Positions 24,871 through 33,445 of a stretch of DNA of 37,539 nucleotides are shown here, in pieces; positions within the stretch are counted from its first letter, which is position 1, and each line of letters opens with the position of its first letter. The notes under the pieces were generated by a model. That model searched no databases and was not told the origin of the DNA. It saw nothing but the letters and a program-made list of their open reading frames with translations. A program made the position numbers and the translations under genes. The stretch comes from Marinilactibacillus piezotolerans. GTDB taxonomy: Bacteria; Bacillota; Bacilli; Lactobacillales; Carnobacteriaceae_A. The DNA lies in contig NZ_FOSJ01000022.1 of NCBI RefSeq assembly GCF_900114235.1, positions 1-37,539 on the forward strand, read 5' to 3'.

Positions 24871-26151
24871 ATGGATTATATTACAGACGCAATAAGTTAC
24901 ATTATCGATCTTGGTCCAACAGTTATTTTACCGATTACCCTAGTATTCATTGGAATGATATTTGGAACCGGATTCAAGAAAGCCTTTCGTTCAGGAATTA
25001 TCGTTGGGATAGGGTTTGTAGGAATCAATTTGATAATTGGCCTTTTAATGGATGAACTAGGAGCTGCAGCAGAAGCAATGGTTCAAAACTTCGGAATACG
25101 ATTGGATGTTATTGATGCTGGCTGGCCAGCATCAGCAGCAGCAGCCTGGGCAATGCCAATCTCAGTATTACTTATTCCAATATTGCTTTTTGTTAACTTA
25201 TTAATGATTGTCTTAAAATTAACAAACACTTTAAATGTTGATATTTGGAATTACTGGCATATGATAGCTGCAGGAGCTACTGGTTATATTGTAACAGGTG
25301 GGAATATCTGGTTTGCTGTAGTTTGTGCTGTAATTTATGAAGTGGTTATCTTAGTAGTAGCAGATAAAACGCAGCCTTATGTTGAAAACTTTTTTGGACT
25401 AGAAGGTTTAACTTTCCCAACTGGATCTCCTATAGGATTTGGACTTATTGGAATTCCATTAGCATGGTTAGTAGGAAAAATACCAGGTGTAAAAAACATC
25501 AAAGCAGATTCAGAGTCTATTCAGAATCGATTAGGGATCTTTGGAGAACCCATGATGATAGGACTGATTTTAGGTACAGTAATAGGATTGCTGGGTGGAT
25601 ATGGAATTGGTGAAGCTTTCCAAGTAGGGATTGCAATGGGTGCGGTAATGCTCTTAATGCCTCGTATGGTTAAAATTTTAATGGAAGGTCTCATTCCAAT
25701 ATCAGAAGCAGCAAGAACATTTATGAAAAAAAGATTTCCAGGCAGAGATTTGTTTATTGGGGTTGATGCAGCTTTAGCAGTAGGACATCCAGGTGTACTA
25801 TCAACTTCACTTTTACTAGTACCTGTAACACTTTTAATTGCAATCATTCTTCCTGGAAATAGTGTCTTGCCATTCGGAGATTTAGTAGGAATTACGTTCT
25901 TCGTCGTATTTGTGCTGGCAGCAAGTAAAGGCAATATTGTTCAATCAGTTATTACAGGGGCCTTGATGATGGTCATAACTCTCTGGTTAGCAACAGATTT
26001 TGCAGCAGTTCATACAGAGATGATGGCAGGAACTGGATTCCAAGCACCTGGTGATGCAACTCAAATCGTTTCATTAACTACTGGAGGAAATCCTCTTAAC
26101 TGGTTAATCTTAAAATTTGCTGAACTTTACCAGATGGTATTTGGTGGCTAA
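24871..26151 (+). CDS. gatC: PTS EIIC component, galactitol family
   Basis: Membrane channel subunit of the PTS permease, 426 residues with about ten to twelve hydrophobic helices. It begins MDYITDAISYIIDLGPTVILPITLVFIGMIFG and carries GFKKAFRSGIIVGIGFVGINLIIGLL, LNVDIWNYWHMIAAGATGY and PTGSPIGFGLIGIPLAWLVG, all typical of GatC/EIIC-Gat. Length is slightly under that of E. coli GatC. It lies 58 bases after EIIB with ATAGAGGAG before the start. In Gram-positives EIIC-Gat proteins also move D-arabitol and other pentitols, so the family alone does not fix the substrate. Confidence 0.92.
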   Translation: MDYITDAISYIIDLGPTVILPITLVFIGMIFGTGFKKAFRSGIIVGIGFVGINLIIGLLMDELGAAAEAMVQNFGIRLDVIDAGWPASAAAAWAMPISVLLIPILLFVNLLMIVLKLTNTLNVDIWNYWHMIAAGATGYIVTGGNIWFAVVCAVIYEVVILVVADKTQPYVENFFGLEGLTFPTGSPIGFGLIGIPLAWLVGKIPGVKNIKADSESIQNRLGIFGEPMMIGLILGTVIGLLGGYGIGEAFQVGIAMGAVMLLMPRMVKILMEGLIPISEAARTFMKKRFPGRDLFIGVDAALAVGHPGVLSTSLLLVPVTLLIAIILPGNSVLPFGDLVGITFFVVFVLAASKGNIVQSVITGALMMVITLWLATDFAAVHTEMMAGTGFQAPGDATQIVSLTTGGNPLNWLILKFAELYQMVFGG

Positions 26152-26185
26152 AAACCTCTAATAAAAAATATAAGGAGACGTATAC

Positions 26186-27235
26186 ATGTTTGCAGCAGTA
26201 TTACATGAAGAACATTCAATAGAATTCGAAGATATTCATGAGCAGCCATTAGAAAATAATGAGGTACGAGTAAAAGTTATGGCTGCAGGCATTTGCGGCT
26301 CAGATACTCATAAAATGCGTACAAAATGGAAATATGGATTTCCAGCAGTTATGGGGCATGAGTTTTCTGGAGAAGTGATAGAAATAGGTTCCAAAGTAAC
26401 TAAATTCAGCATTGGTGAACGAGTTGTAGGGATACCATTACTACCATGTTATGAATGTGAATATTGTCTGTCGGGTGAATATTCATTATGTGAAAATTAT
26501 AAAATGATAGGATCACACTTTTATGGAGCCTTTGCAGAAAAAGTTGTTGTTCCAGAAAAAAATCTTCTAAAAATTGATGATTTAAGTTATGAAGAAGCGA
26601 CAATGATAGAACCATTAGCAGTTGCCCTTCATGGAGTGCAGGGAATAGATCCAAAATTAGGAGATACTGTTCTTGTTTTTGGAGCAGGAAATATAGGACT
26701 ATTAACCATTCAAGCCCTTAAAATTATCGGGGTCAAAAATATTATTGCAGTAGATGTTAAAGAGGGAAATCTAGAAGAAGCCAAGAAATATGGAGCAGAT
26801 TTTACTATAAATTCTTTAGTAGAAGATCTTGAAAAACTAGTCAAAGAATACTCTGATAATAGTGGAGTGGATATCGTTTTAGAGTGTGCAGGATCGGCAA
26901 TTGCTCAAGAACAATCTTTAAGAGTTGTAAAAAAACATGGGAAAATAGCTTATATCGGTATAGCATATGAAGATATTCACCTACCAGAAGATTCATTTGA
27001 AAAGATTTTTCGACATGAGCTAACGTTAAAAGGATTCTGGAATTCATATAGTGCTCCTTTTCCGGGAAAAGAATGGACTAATAGTTATAACTTAATTAAA
27101 CAAAATAAAGTAAATGTAAAAGATATGATCACCCATCGGTTTCCTTTAAACCAGACAAAGGAAGCCTTTGAGATGATATTAAAACAGAAAGAACTTCACA
27201 AAAAGGTATTAATTATTCCAAATAAGGAGATGTAA
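26186..27235 (+). CDS. Zinc-dependent polyol-phosphate dehydrogenase (GatD-like)
   Basis: Medium-chain NAD-dependent dehydrogenase that would oxidise the phosphorylated polyol imported by the PTS. Of its 349 residues, catalytic zinc ligands are Cys37 (GICGSD), His57 and Glu58 (GHEFSG). The structural zinc has four cysteines, 88, 91, 94 and 102, in LLPCYECEYCLSGEYSLCEN. The Rossmann motif is VFGAGNIGLLTIQALK. The proline-gated ending KEWTNSYNLIKQ...FPLNQTKEAFEMI resembles galactitol-1-phosphate 5-dehydrogenase, so it would be called GatD by homology. The neighbouring pentose-phosphate genes make a pentitol phosphate (for example arabitol- or xylitol-phosphate giving xylulose-5-phosphate) more likely. 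AAGGAGA precedes the ATG. Confidence 0.85.
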   Translation: MFAAVLHEEHSIEFEDIHEQPLENNEVRVKVMAAGICGSDTHKMRTKWKYGFPAVMGHEFSGEVIEIGSKVTKFSIGERVVGIPLLPCYECEYCLSGEYSLCENYKMIGSHFYGAFAEKVVVPEKNLLKIDDLSYEEATMIEPLAVALHGVQGIDPKLGDTVLVFGAGNIGLLTIQALKIIGVKNIIAVDVKEGNLEEAKKYGADFTINSLVEDLEKLVKEYSDNSGVDIVLECAGSAIAQEQSLRVVKKHGKIAYIGIAYEDIHLPEDSFEKIFRHELTLKGFWNSYSAPFPGKEWTNSYNLIKQNKVNVKDMITHRFPLNQTKEAFEMILKQKELHKKVLIIPNKEM

Positions 27236-27238
27236 AGA

Positions 27239-28270
27239 TTGAAAGCATTAGTGAAAACAGAACCAGGTTATGATCATATGGAGTTTAAAGAAGTTGAAGA
27301 ACCAGAAGTTTACGAGGATATTGTAAAAATAAAGACTGCTTTTACCGGAATATGCGGTTCGGATATCCATACATTCAAAGGGGAATATAAAAACCCAACC
27401 ACCCCTATTACTTTAGGACATGAATTTTCAGGTGTCGTTGTAGAAGTTGGACCAGATGTGAAAAGTATAAAAGTTGGAGACCGTGTAACGAGTGAGACAA
27501 CTTTTCAAACTTGTGGAGAATGTCGGTATTGTAAAGAAAAAGATTATAATCTATGCAGTAATCGAAAAGGTATTGGAACTCAACAAAATGGTAGTTTTAC
27601 TAAATATTTGATTTCTAGAGAAGAAAGTGTCCATGTTTTGCCAGAAAATGTTTCATTAGAAGCTGGAGCATTTACCGAACCTCTAGCATGTTGTACACAT
27701 GCGGCTTTGGAAAAAACCAATATTGAAGCTACAGATATTGTATTAGTAGTGGGGCCTGGACCAATTGGATTATTACTGTCTCAAGTTGTTAAATCGAAAG
27801 GTGCAACAGTCATATTATCAGGAGTAACAAGAGATGCATCAAGATTAGAATTAGCGAAAAATCTTGGTATAGATTATACCATTGATTCTTTAACTGAAAA
27901 TCTGGATGAATTAGTTCTCAAGCTGACTGATGGTTATGGAGCAGATAAAGTGTTTGACTGTTCAGGAGCTGTACCGGCTGTTAATCAAGCACTAGCACTG
28001 ACTGCCAAAAAAGGTGATTTTATCCAGGTAGGTTTGTTTCCAGATAAATACATCAAACTGGATGTAGAAAGTATTATTCAACGAGAGATCAATTATGTTG
28101 GCAGCCGTTCGCAGAAACCGTCTTCTTGGCCACTAGCATTAGAATTGATCTCTAATGGGAGTGTGCAAGTAGAAAAAATGGTAACGATGACTGAAGAACT
28201 TGAGAATTGGCGCAGAGCATTTGAAGCTGTGATGGAAGGGAACGAAGTGAAAGTTTTATTGAAATCTTAA
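27239..28270 (+). CDS. Second zinc-dependent polyol(-phosphate) dehydrogenase
   Basis: A 343-residue medium-chain dehydrogenase, clearly different from the preceding gene. Catalytic zinc ligands are Cys39 (GICGSD), His61 and Glu62 (GHEFSG); structural zinc cysteines are 92, 95, 98 and 106 (TCGECRYCKEKDYNLC); the cofactor motif is VVGPGPIGLLLSQ. It starts at TTG 27239, only 3 bases after its neighbour's stop, with AAGGAGA overlapping the end of that gene; translation of the two is probably coupled. Two dehydrogenases in one operon suggest either two polyol substrates or two stereoisomers sharing one PTS. Confidence 0.85.
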   Translation: MKALVKTEPGYDHMEFKEVEEPEVYEDIVKIKTAFTGICGSDIHTFKGEYKNPTTPITLGHEFSGVVVEVGPDVKSIKVGDRVTSETTFQTCGECRYCKEKDYNLCSNRKGIGTQQNGSFTKYLISREESVHVLPENVSLEAGAFTEPLACCTHAALEKTNIEATDIVLVVGPGPIGLLLSQVVKSKGATVILSGVTRDASRLELAKNLGIDYTIDSLTENLDELVLKLTDGYGADKVFDCSGAVPAVNQALALTAKKGDFIQVGLFPDKYIKLDVESIIQREINYVGSRSQKPSSWPLALELISNGSVQVEKMVTMTEELENWRRAFEAVMEGNEVKVLLKS

Positions 28271-28283
28271 TGCAGATCAAGAT

Positions 28284-28320
28284 GAATCCAATCTAAAGTG
28301 TCTCATAATAGATTGGATTC
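28284..28320 (+). other. Perfect 12-bp hairpin between the dehydrogenase and isomerase genes
   Basis: GAATCCAATCTA (28284-28295) and TAGATTGGATTC (28309-28320) with a 13-base loop. There is no T run, so it is not a standard terminator; an RNA-processing or stability element that sets different expression before and after it is the likelier role. Confidence 0.6.
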
Positions 28321-28363
28321 TAATTCTGAAGTTATAATATTTATTAATTTTAGGAGGTTATAT

Positions 28364-28810
28364 ATGAATATTGTGATTGGTAGTGATCACGGTGGAATGA
28401 ATCTCAAAAGTACATTGGTTAAATATTTAAAAGAAAATGATTATGAAGTAACTGACATTGGGCCTTATTCATTCGAAAGTGTAGATTATCCATCTTATGC
28501 CGTTGTAGTTTCAAATTATGTAGTAAATGAACAAGCAGATTTTGGAATATTGTGTTGTGGTACAGGGATTGGAATGTCTATCGCTGCAAACAAAATTAAA
28601 GGAATACGAGCAGCTGTTGTAGGGGATACATTTTCGGCGGAAGCAACACGAGCACATAATAACAGCAATGTATTATGTCTGGGAGAACGAGTTATTGGAG
28701 AAGGACTTGCAGTTAAAATACTTGAAACTTGGTTAAATACTAATTTTGAAGGTGGACGTCATGAACGTCGCATAGATAAAATCAGCGATTTAGAAGGACA
28801 AGATAATTAA
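28364..28810 (+). CDS. rpiB: Ribose-5-phosphate isomerase B / LacA-LacB family isomerase
   Basis: Aldose-ketose phosphate isomerase; in RpiB it interconverts ribose-5-phosphate and ribulose-5-phosphate. The 148-residue protein begins MNIVIGSDHGGM with Asp8-His9, and has the active-site GILCCGTGIGMSIAANK (Cys64/65), VGDTFSAEATRAHNNSNVLCLG and GGRHERRIDKI. RpiB and LacA/LacB are hard to separate by eye; a single subunit plus epimerase and transketolase alongside favours RpiB. I chose ATG 28364, preceded by TTAGGAGG, over the in-frame extension that starts inside the upstream hairpin region. Confidence 0.88.
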   Translation: MNIVIGSDHGGMNLKSTLVKYLKENDYEVTDIGPYSFESVDYPSYAVVVSNYVVNEQADFGILCCGTGIGMSIAANKIKGIRAAVVGDTFSAEATRAHNNSNVLCLGERVIGEGLAVKILETWLNTNFEGGRHERRIDKISDLEGQDN

Positions 28811-28871
28811 GATTTAATCAATTTGTTTTGAATCAAAAATATAATAGTTTTCTGTAAGAAGAAAGGAATGA

Positions 28872-30917
28872 TTGACTTTGAATAAAACTGAGACACAAGA
28901 ATTTACTTTAATGGATGAAAAAATAGTTAGTACGATTAGAACTTTATCAATAGATATGGTGGAAAAAGCTAATTCCGGACATCCAGGGATGCCGATGGGA
29001 GCCGCTCCAATGGCCTATACTCTTTGGGGAAAACACCTGAAGTTTAATCCTAATAATTCTGACTGGTTCAATAGAGACCGCTTTATTCTGTCTGCTGGTC
29101 ATGGATCTGCACTTTATTATAGCTTGTTACATCTATTTGGTTATGATTTATCTTTAGAAGATTTAAAAAATTTCCGTCAATGGGGCAGTAAAACGCCTGG
29201 ACATCCAGAATATGGAGAAACAGACGGAGTAGATGCGACAACCGGCCCATTGGGGCAAGGAATCGCAATGGGCGTAGGTATGGCACTTGCTGAATCTCAT
29301 TTAGCTGCTCAATATAATAAACCGAACTATCCCATAGTAGATCATTTTACTTATGTTATCTGTGGTGATGGAGATTTAATGGAAGGAGTGGCTTCAGAAG
29401 CATCTTCTTTTGCTGGACATAATGGTTTGGGTAAGCTGATTGTAATGTATGATTCCAATGATATTTCATTGGATGGAGATTTGAATATGTCCTTTAGTGA
29501 AAATATTCACAAAAAATATGAAGCATATGGTTGGCAAGTACTCCGTGTGGAAGATGGAAATAATCTGGAAGAAATAGATGAAGCTCTAACTCAGGCAAAA
29601 AGTGATGAGAATCGTCCGACTCTAATAGAAGTTAAAACCATTATTGGTTTCGGATCACCAAATAAAGCAGGAAGTTCTGCTTCTCATGGTGCTCCTCTAG
29701 GTGCTGAGGAAGCCATAGCAAGTAAAGCAGCGTATGGATGGACTGAAGAACCTTTCTATATTTCCGAAGAAGTAAAAACAGAATTAAGTTCTTATATAGA
29801 TAAGGGGGAACACTTGGAAAGTATCTGGCAAGAATTATTTTCTGCCTATACAGAAGAATATTCTGAACTTTCAGAACAATTTTTACGTGTAGTGGAGGGT
29901 GAAATACCTCAGGATCTATCAGCGGCATTTCCTGAATTTGAGGATGATAAAGCCAAGATAGCTACAAGGTCTGCCTCAGGAGAAATGATTAATCAAATTG
30001 CAGATATTTTGCCTGAAGTTTTTGGAGGATCAGCTGATTTAGGCGGATCAAATAAAACATTCATCAATTCAAGTCCTGCTTATTCTAAAAATTCACCTGA
30101 TGGGAGAAATATTTGGTTTGGTGTTAGAGAATTTGCTGTAGGCAGCATGCTGAATGGTATGGCATTACATGGTGGGTTAAAAGTGTTTGGTTCAACATTC
30201 TTTGTTTTCTCCGATTATATGAGAGCAGCAATTAGACTTTCTTCACTTATGAAGCTGCCAGTCACTTATGTATTTACTCATGATAGTATAGCGGTAGGAG
30301 AAGATGGTCCGACACATGAACCGATTGAACAGCTAGCGTCTTTAAGAGCCATGCCGGGTCTAAGAGTAATCAGGCCAGCAGACGCTAAAGAAACGGTTGC
30401 AGCTTGGAATATAGCCATAGAAAATAATGAAGGTCCTATTGCTTTAATTTTATCTCGTCAAAATCTTCCAGTTTTATCAAATAAACAAGATCGGATTCTT
30501 GAAGGCGTTCAAAAAGGTGCTTATATTGTTTCTGAATCTAACAGTAAACCACAAGCATTATTGATTGCTACCGGATCTGAAGTTTCTATTGCAGTAGAAG
30601 CTCAGAAGAAGTTAAAAAAAGAACATAATCTTTCTGTATCTGTTATTAGTATGCCTAGTTGGGAACTCTTTAAACAAACAGATCAAGATTATCAGAAAAT
30701 TGTTTTACCTGACGATGTAAAAGTAAGAGTATCGATCGAAGCTGGATCTACATTTGGCTGGAAAGAGATTGTTGGAGACAGCGGCGTTTCTATTGGAATT
30801 GATCACTTTGGTGCGTCAGCACCAGGAGATATATTATTTGAAAAATTCGGATTTACAGCAGATAACATAGTCAATACAGTTATAGAACAAGTGAAAATGA
30901 GGGATTCAAATGACTAA
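28872..30917 (+). CDS. tkt: Transketolase
   Basis: Thiamin-diphosphate enzyme moving two-carbon units between xylulose-5-phosphate and ribose-5-phosphate or erythrose-4-phosphate. The 681 residues hold the full three-domain protein: [16 protein letters not shown], the ThDP-binding GDGDLMEG...[10 protein letters not shown] (from about residue 163), [20 protein letters not shown], the pyrimidine-domain [16 protein letters not shown] and [16 protein letters not shown], and [12 protein letters not shown]. The start is TTG 28872 with GAAAGGA in front; a second TTG at 28878 is possible. It overlaps rpe by 8 bases (ATGACTAA), so the two are coupled. It is probably a dedicated operon copy; whether a housekeeping tkt exists elsewhere cannot be seen here. 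Confidence 0.95.
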   Translation: MTLNKTETQEFTLMDEKIVSTIRTLSIDMVEKANSGHPGMPMGAAPMAYTLWGKHLKFNPNNSDWFNRDRFILSAGHGSALYYSLLHLFGYDLSLEDLKNFRQWGSKTPGHPEYGETDGVDATTGPLGQGIAMGVGMALAESHLAAQYNKPNYPIVDHFTYVICGDGDLMEGVASEASSFAGHNGLGKLIVMYDSNDISLDGDLNMSFSENIHKKYEAYGWQVLRVEDGNNLEEIDEALTQAKSDENRPTLIEVKTIIGFGSPNKAGSSASHGAPLGAEEAIASKAAYGWTEEPFYISEEVKTELSSYIDKGEHLESIWQELFSAYTEEYSELSEQFLRVVEGEIPQDLSAAFPEFEDDKAKIATRSASGEMINQIADILPEVFGGSADLGGSNKTFINSSPAYSKNSPDGRNIWFGVREFAVGSMLNGMALHGGLKVFGSTFFVFSDYMRAAIRLSSLMKLPVTYVFTHDSIAVGEDGPTHEPIEQLASLRAMPGLRVIRPADAKETVAAWNIAIENNEGPIALILSRQNLPVLSNKQDRILEGVQKGAYIVSESNSKPQALLIATGSEVSIAVEAQKKLKKEHNLSVSVISMPSWELFKQTDQDYQKIVLPDDVKVRVSIEAGSTFGWKEIVGDSGVSIGIDHFGASAPGDILFEKFGFTADNIVNTVIEQVKMRDSND

Positions 30918-31554
30918 AATAGGGATATCAATACTTTCCTCCGATCTTTTGAATCTAGAAAAAGAAATCAAATCTATTGAACAATCGAATGTGGACTATA
31001 TTCATATTGATGTAATGGATGGACATTTTGTCCCTAATATTACATTCGGCCCTGATATTGTTGCTCAAATAAAAAGGGTAACGAATATACCACTTGATGT
31101 TCATCTAATGATAAATCATCCAGAAAAATATATTGAAACGTTTGCAAGTGTGGGGGCTGATATATTAACAGTGCATTATGAAGCGTGTGATCAATTGGAT
31201 GAAGTCCTTAGTCTGATACGCAGACATGGATGTAAACCTGGATTAGCCATTAAACCGACTACAAATATTGAATCTATAAAAAAATATTTAGATAAAGTTA
31301 GCTTAGTACTGCAAATGACAGTAGAACCTGGTTTTGGAGGACAAACATTTATAGAAGATACTTTAGAAAATTTACAAGTATTAAATCAATATCGATCAAA
31401 TCATCATTTAAATTATATGATCGAGGTTGATGGAGGGATCAATAATATAACAGGCAAGATATGTGCTAATGCTGGAACTGACGTATTAGCAGTAGGTTCC
31501 TACTATATCAATGCATTAAATAGGGAAAAAGCAATTCAAGAATTAAAAAAATAA
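30910..31554 (+). CDS. rpe: Ribulose-phosphate 3-epimerase
   Basis: Interconverts ribulose-5-phosphate and xylulose-5-phosphate. The 214-residue TIM barrel is of family length with [15 protein letters not shown], the metal-site [45 protein letters not shown] and [10 protein letters not shown] (catalytic Asp). The start codon lies inside the last codons of tkt, giving translational coupling. It is the last gene of the polyol operon, ahead of a strong terminator. Confidence 0.94.
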   Translation: MTKIGISILSSDLLNLEKEIKSIEQSNVDYIHIDVMDGHFVPNITFGPDIVAQIKRVTNIPLDVHLMINHPEKYIETFASVGADILTVHYEACDQLDEVLSLIRRHGCKPGLAIKPTTNIESIKKYLDKVSLVLQMTVEPGFGGQTFIEDTLENLQVLNQYRSNHHLNYMIEVDGGINNITGKICANAGTDVLAVGSYYINALNREKAIQELKK

Positions 31555-31561
31555 AAATATA

Positions 31562-31608
31562 AATATCTTATGGGTACACTAAACATGTATCCATAAGGTA
31601 TTTTTTTA
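31562..31608 (+). terminator. Terminator of the polyol operon
   Basis: ATATCTTATGGGTACA pairs with TGTATCCATAAGGTAT and is followed by T7. Confidence 0.92.
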
Positions 31609-31864
31609 TTAAATTTCATTTGAATAGCAGACTTATTTATAATCATAGAAATATTATGTAAAAAAATATTTTCCATAAGTTAAATATTTTGAACAAAAAT
31701 AGCACATGATGTAAATTGAGTATAAACAATGAGTTTACTGATAAATATAATTGAGGCTCTATCTATGCATCAATTTGCCATTAGACAATATAATTAAGAA
31801 GATATTGTTTGTAATGAATAGAAGTCAGAAATTTATAAAAAAACTTATACTCAAAGGAGACAAT

Positions 31865-32605
31865 ATGATGAGACTAGAAAATAAAGTAGCATTTATTATA
31901 GGGGGAACATCTGGAATAGGAGAAGCAACCTCCAAACTGTTCGCCAAAGAAGGCGCAAAGGTAGCTGTGGGTGGACGTAATGAAGAAGAAGGAAAAAGAA
32001 TAGTTCAAGAGATTGGTGATGCTCAAAATGAAGCAATTTTTGTTCAAGTTGATACTACGAAAGCCTCAGAGCTCAAACAAGCAATCAATAAAATTATAGA
32101 TCACTATGGAACGATTGATATACTATACAATGGCGCTGGAATACACGATGGTTACAAAACAGTACTAGACACTGAAGAATCAGATTATGACAAGATAATG
32201 GAAGTAAATGTAAAAGGACCTTACTTGGCCACTAAAGCAGTTTTGCCTATTTTTATCGAAAAAGGAAAGGGTACAATCATAAATGTTGGATCTCAGGCAA
32301 CTTTAGTAGCTGGACCAGGTGGATCGACCTATGTTACATCTAAACATGCTATTGAAGGTTTTACCAAACAATTAACTTATGACTTCGGCCAAAAAGGTAT
32401 TAAAGTAAACTTGCTGGCACCAGGATTTGTAAATACGCCAATGACTGAAGGTATTGATGATGAGAGATTAAATGATATACCTTCTAAACGGGGAGGAAAA
32501 CCTGAAGAAATTGCCTCTGCTGCTTTATTTTTAGCTTCAGATGATTCAAATTATATGCAAGGTGCATCTTTAGTAATAGATGGTGGCTGGACAGTAGGAA
32601 GATGA
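31865..32605 (+). CDS. SDR oxidoreductase
   Basis: A 246-residue classical short-chain dehydrogenase. The cofactor motif IIGGTSGIGEA (13-20) has Gly where many have Thr; NGAG (89-92) stands for NNAG. The catalytic set is Ser143 in NVGSQA, Tyr156 and Lys160 in STYVTSKHA. APGFVNTPMTEG and MQGASLVIDGGWTVG close the fold. AAGGAGA at 31854-31860 fixes the start at ATG 31865 (or 31868); the longer upstream frame lacks a site. A terminator separates it from the polyol operon, so a role in polyol use is possible only by proximity. Cyclopentanol/acetoin-type or 3-oxoacyl substrates are all conceivable. Confidence 0.85.
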   Translation: MMRLENKVAFIIGGTSGIGEATSKLFAKEGAKVAVGGRNEEEGKRIVQEIGDAQNEAIFVQVDTTKASELKQAINKIIDHYGTIDILYNGAGIHDGYKTVLDTEESDYDKIMEVNVKGPYLATKAVLPIFIEKGKGTIINVGSQATLVAGPGGSTYVTSKHAIEGFTKQLTYDFGQKGIKVNLLAPGFVNTPMTEGIDDERLNDIPSKRGGKPEEIASAALFLASDDSNYMQGASLVIDGGWTVGR

Positions 32606-32621
32606 TAATTTTATTTGAAGG

Positions 32622-32660
32622 AAAGCATAGAGTGACTTCTAAAGTTATTCTATGTTTTTT
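32622..32660 (+). terminator. Terminator after the SDR
   Basis: CATAGAGTGACTT pairs with AAGTTATTCTATG (one mismatch) and is followed by T6. Confidence 0.85.
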
Positions 32661-32800
32661 ATAATAAATAATCTTATACTTCGTCATAATTTGTTCAATA
32701 ACTAACAAATAAATATAAAAAAATTATGATTTTCTATATTTAAGCTTTATTTATCTTGAAAAATTTGTTAAACTATTCACAAATAAAGGAGGAGATTTAG

Positions 32801-33292
32801 GTGAAAAAAGTAATGTGTGCATTAAAATTTATTTTTAGAAATGGTGAAACTTGGACAATTGAACGTAAACATATAGGCGATTTATGGATTAAACAGGTTA
32901 CAACTAGTTTTGGTCGTATAGGAGAAAATGACTTTCAAGAAATTCATCCTTGTGAATCATTAAAAATCGAAATAACAAGAGAAGCAGATTCTGTTAACTC
33001 TAATGATATAAATTTAGGTGGATTAGAAGCAGGAATGTTTAATCGTGTAAAACAGTTTCAAGATATTGAAATGATGGATATTCTTTATAGAGATCGTGTG
33101 AATGGTGATAAACCAGTCAGTGTAGATAAGGATCGTATTTATTTCCCATATAAAGCGTTAGATGTTGATGGTCATGATAACCAATACCAGTCAAGTATGA
33201 TATCAGATGACGATAAATTATATATCGTAATAGATCCAGATAAGACAGTGCAGGATATTTATGGAGCTAAATTAGCTAATAAAGCAATGTAA
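32801..33292 (+). CDS. Hypothetical protein
   Basis: A 163-residue soluble protein that I do not recognise. It looks beta-rich, with a central INLGGLEAGMFNRVKQF and many charged residues, and a C-terminal Ile/Val/Asp-rich part (KLYIVIDPDKTVQDIYG). No signal peptide or membrane helix. The start is GTG 32801 directly after AAAGGAGGAG. It is a single gene between two terminators, with codon use like its neighbours. Confidence 0.7.
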   Translation: MKKVMCALKFIFRNGETWTIERKHIGDLWIKQVTTSFGRIGENDFQEIHPCESLKIEITREADSVNSNDINLGGLEAGMFNRVKQFQDIEMMDILYRDRVNGDKPVSVDKDRIYFPYKALDVDGHDNQYQSSMISDDDKLYIVIDPDKTVQDIYGAKLANKAM

Positions 33293-33315
33293 TGAATCAT
33301 TATAAAATTAAATTT

Positions 33316-33369
33316 AAAACAGTTTGTTAGGTCATGTTATTTAACTTGATCTAATAGACTGTTTTTTTG
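33316..33369 (+). terminator. Terminator after the hypothetical gene
   Basis: AAACAGT...TTAG-TCA-GTT pairs with AAC-TGA-CTAA...ACTGTTT, imperfect but long, followed by T7. Confidence 0.82.
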
Positions 33370-33445
33370 ATCAGTAATAAGGATTGATGTTATCAGCTAA
33401 AAGAGTTACAATAAGTAAGTAAATAAAAAGTAAAGGATGTTTTCG

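Noticed and set aside
25521-25934. Minus-strand ORF of 137 codons inside the EIIC gene
   Set aside because: It is the antisense of a membrane protein; its Pro/Ser/Ile-rich composition is the usual shadow of hydrophobic helices.
28298-28363. Earlier in-frame start for the isomerase
   Set aside because: It would start within the intergenic hairpin, with no ribosome-binding site and no match to the RpiB N-terminus; MNIVIGSDHGG at 28364 fits the family.
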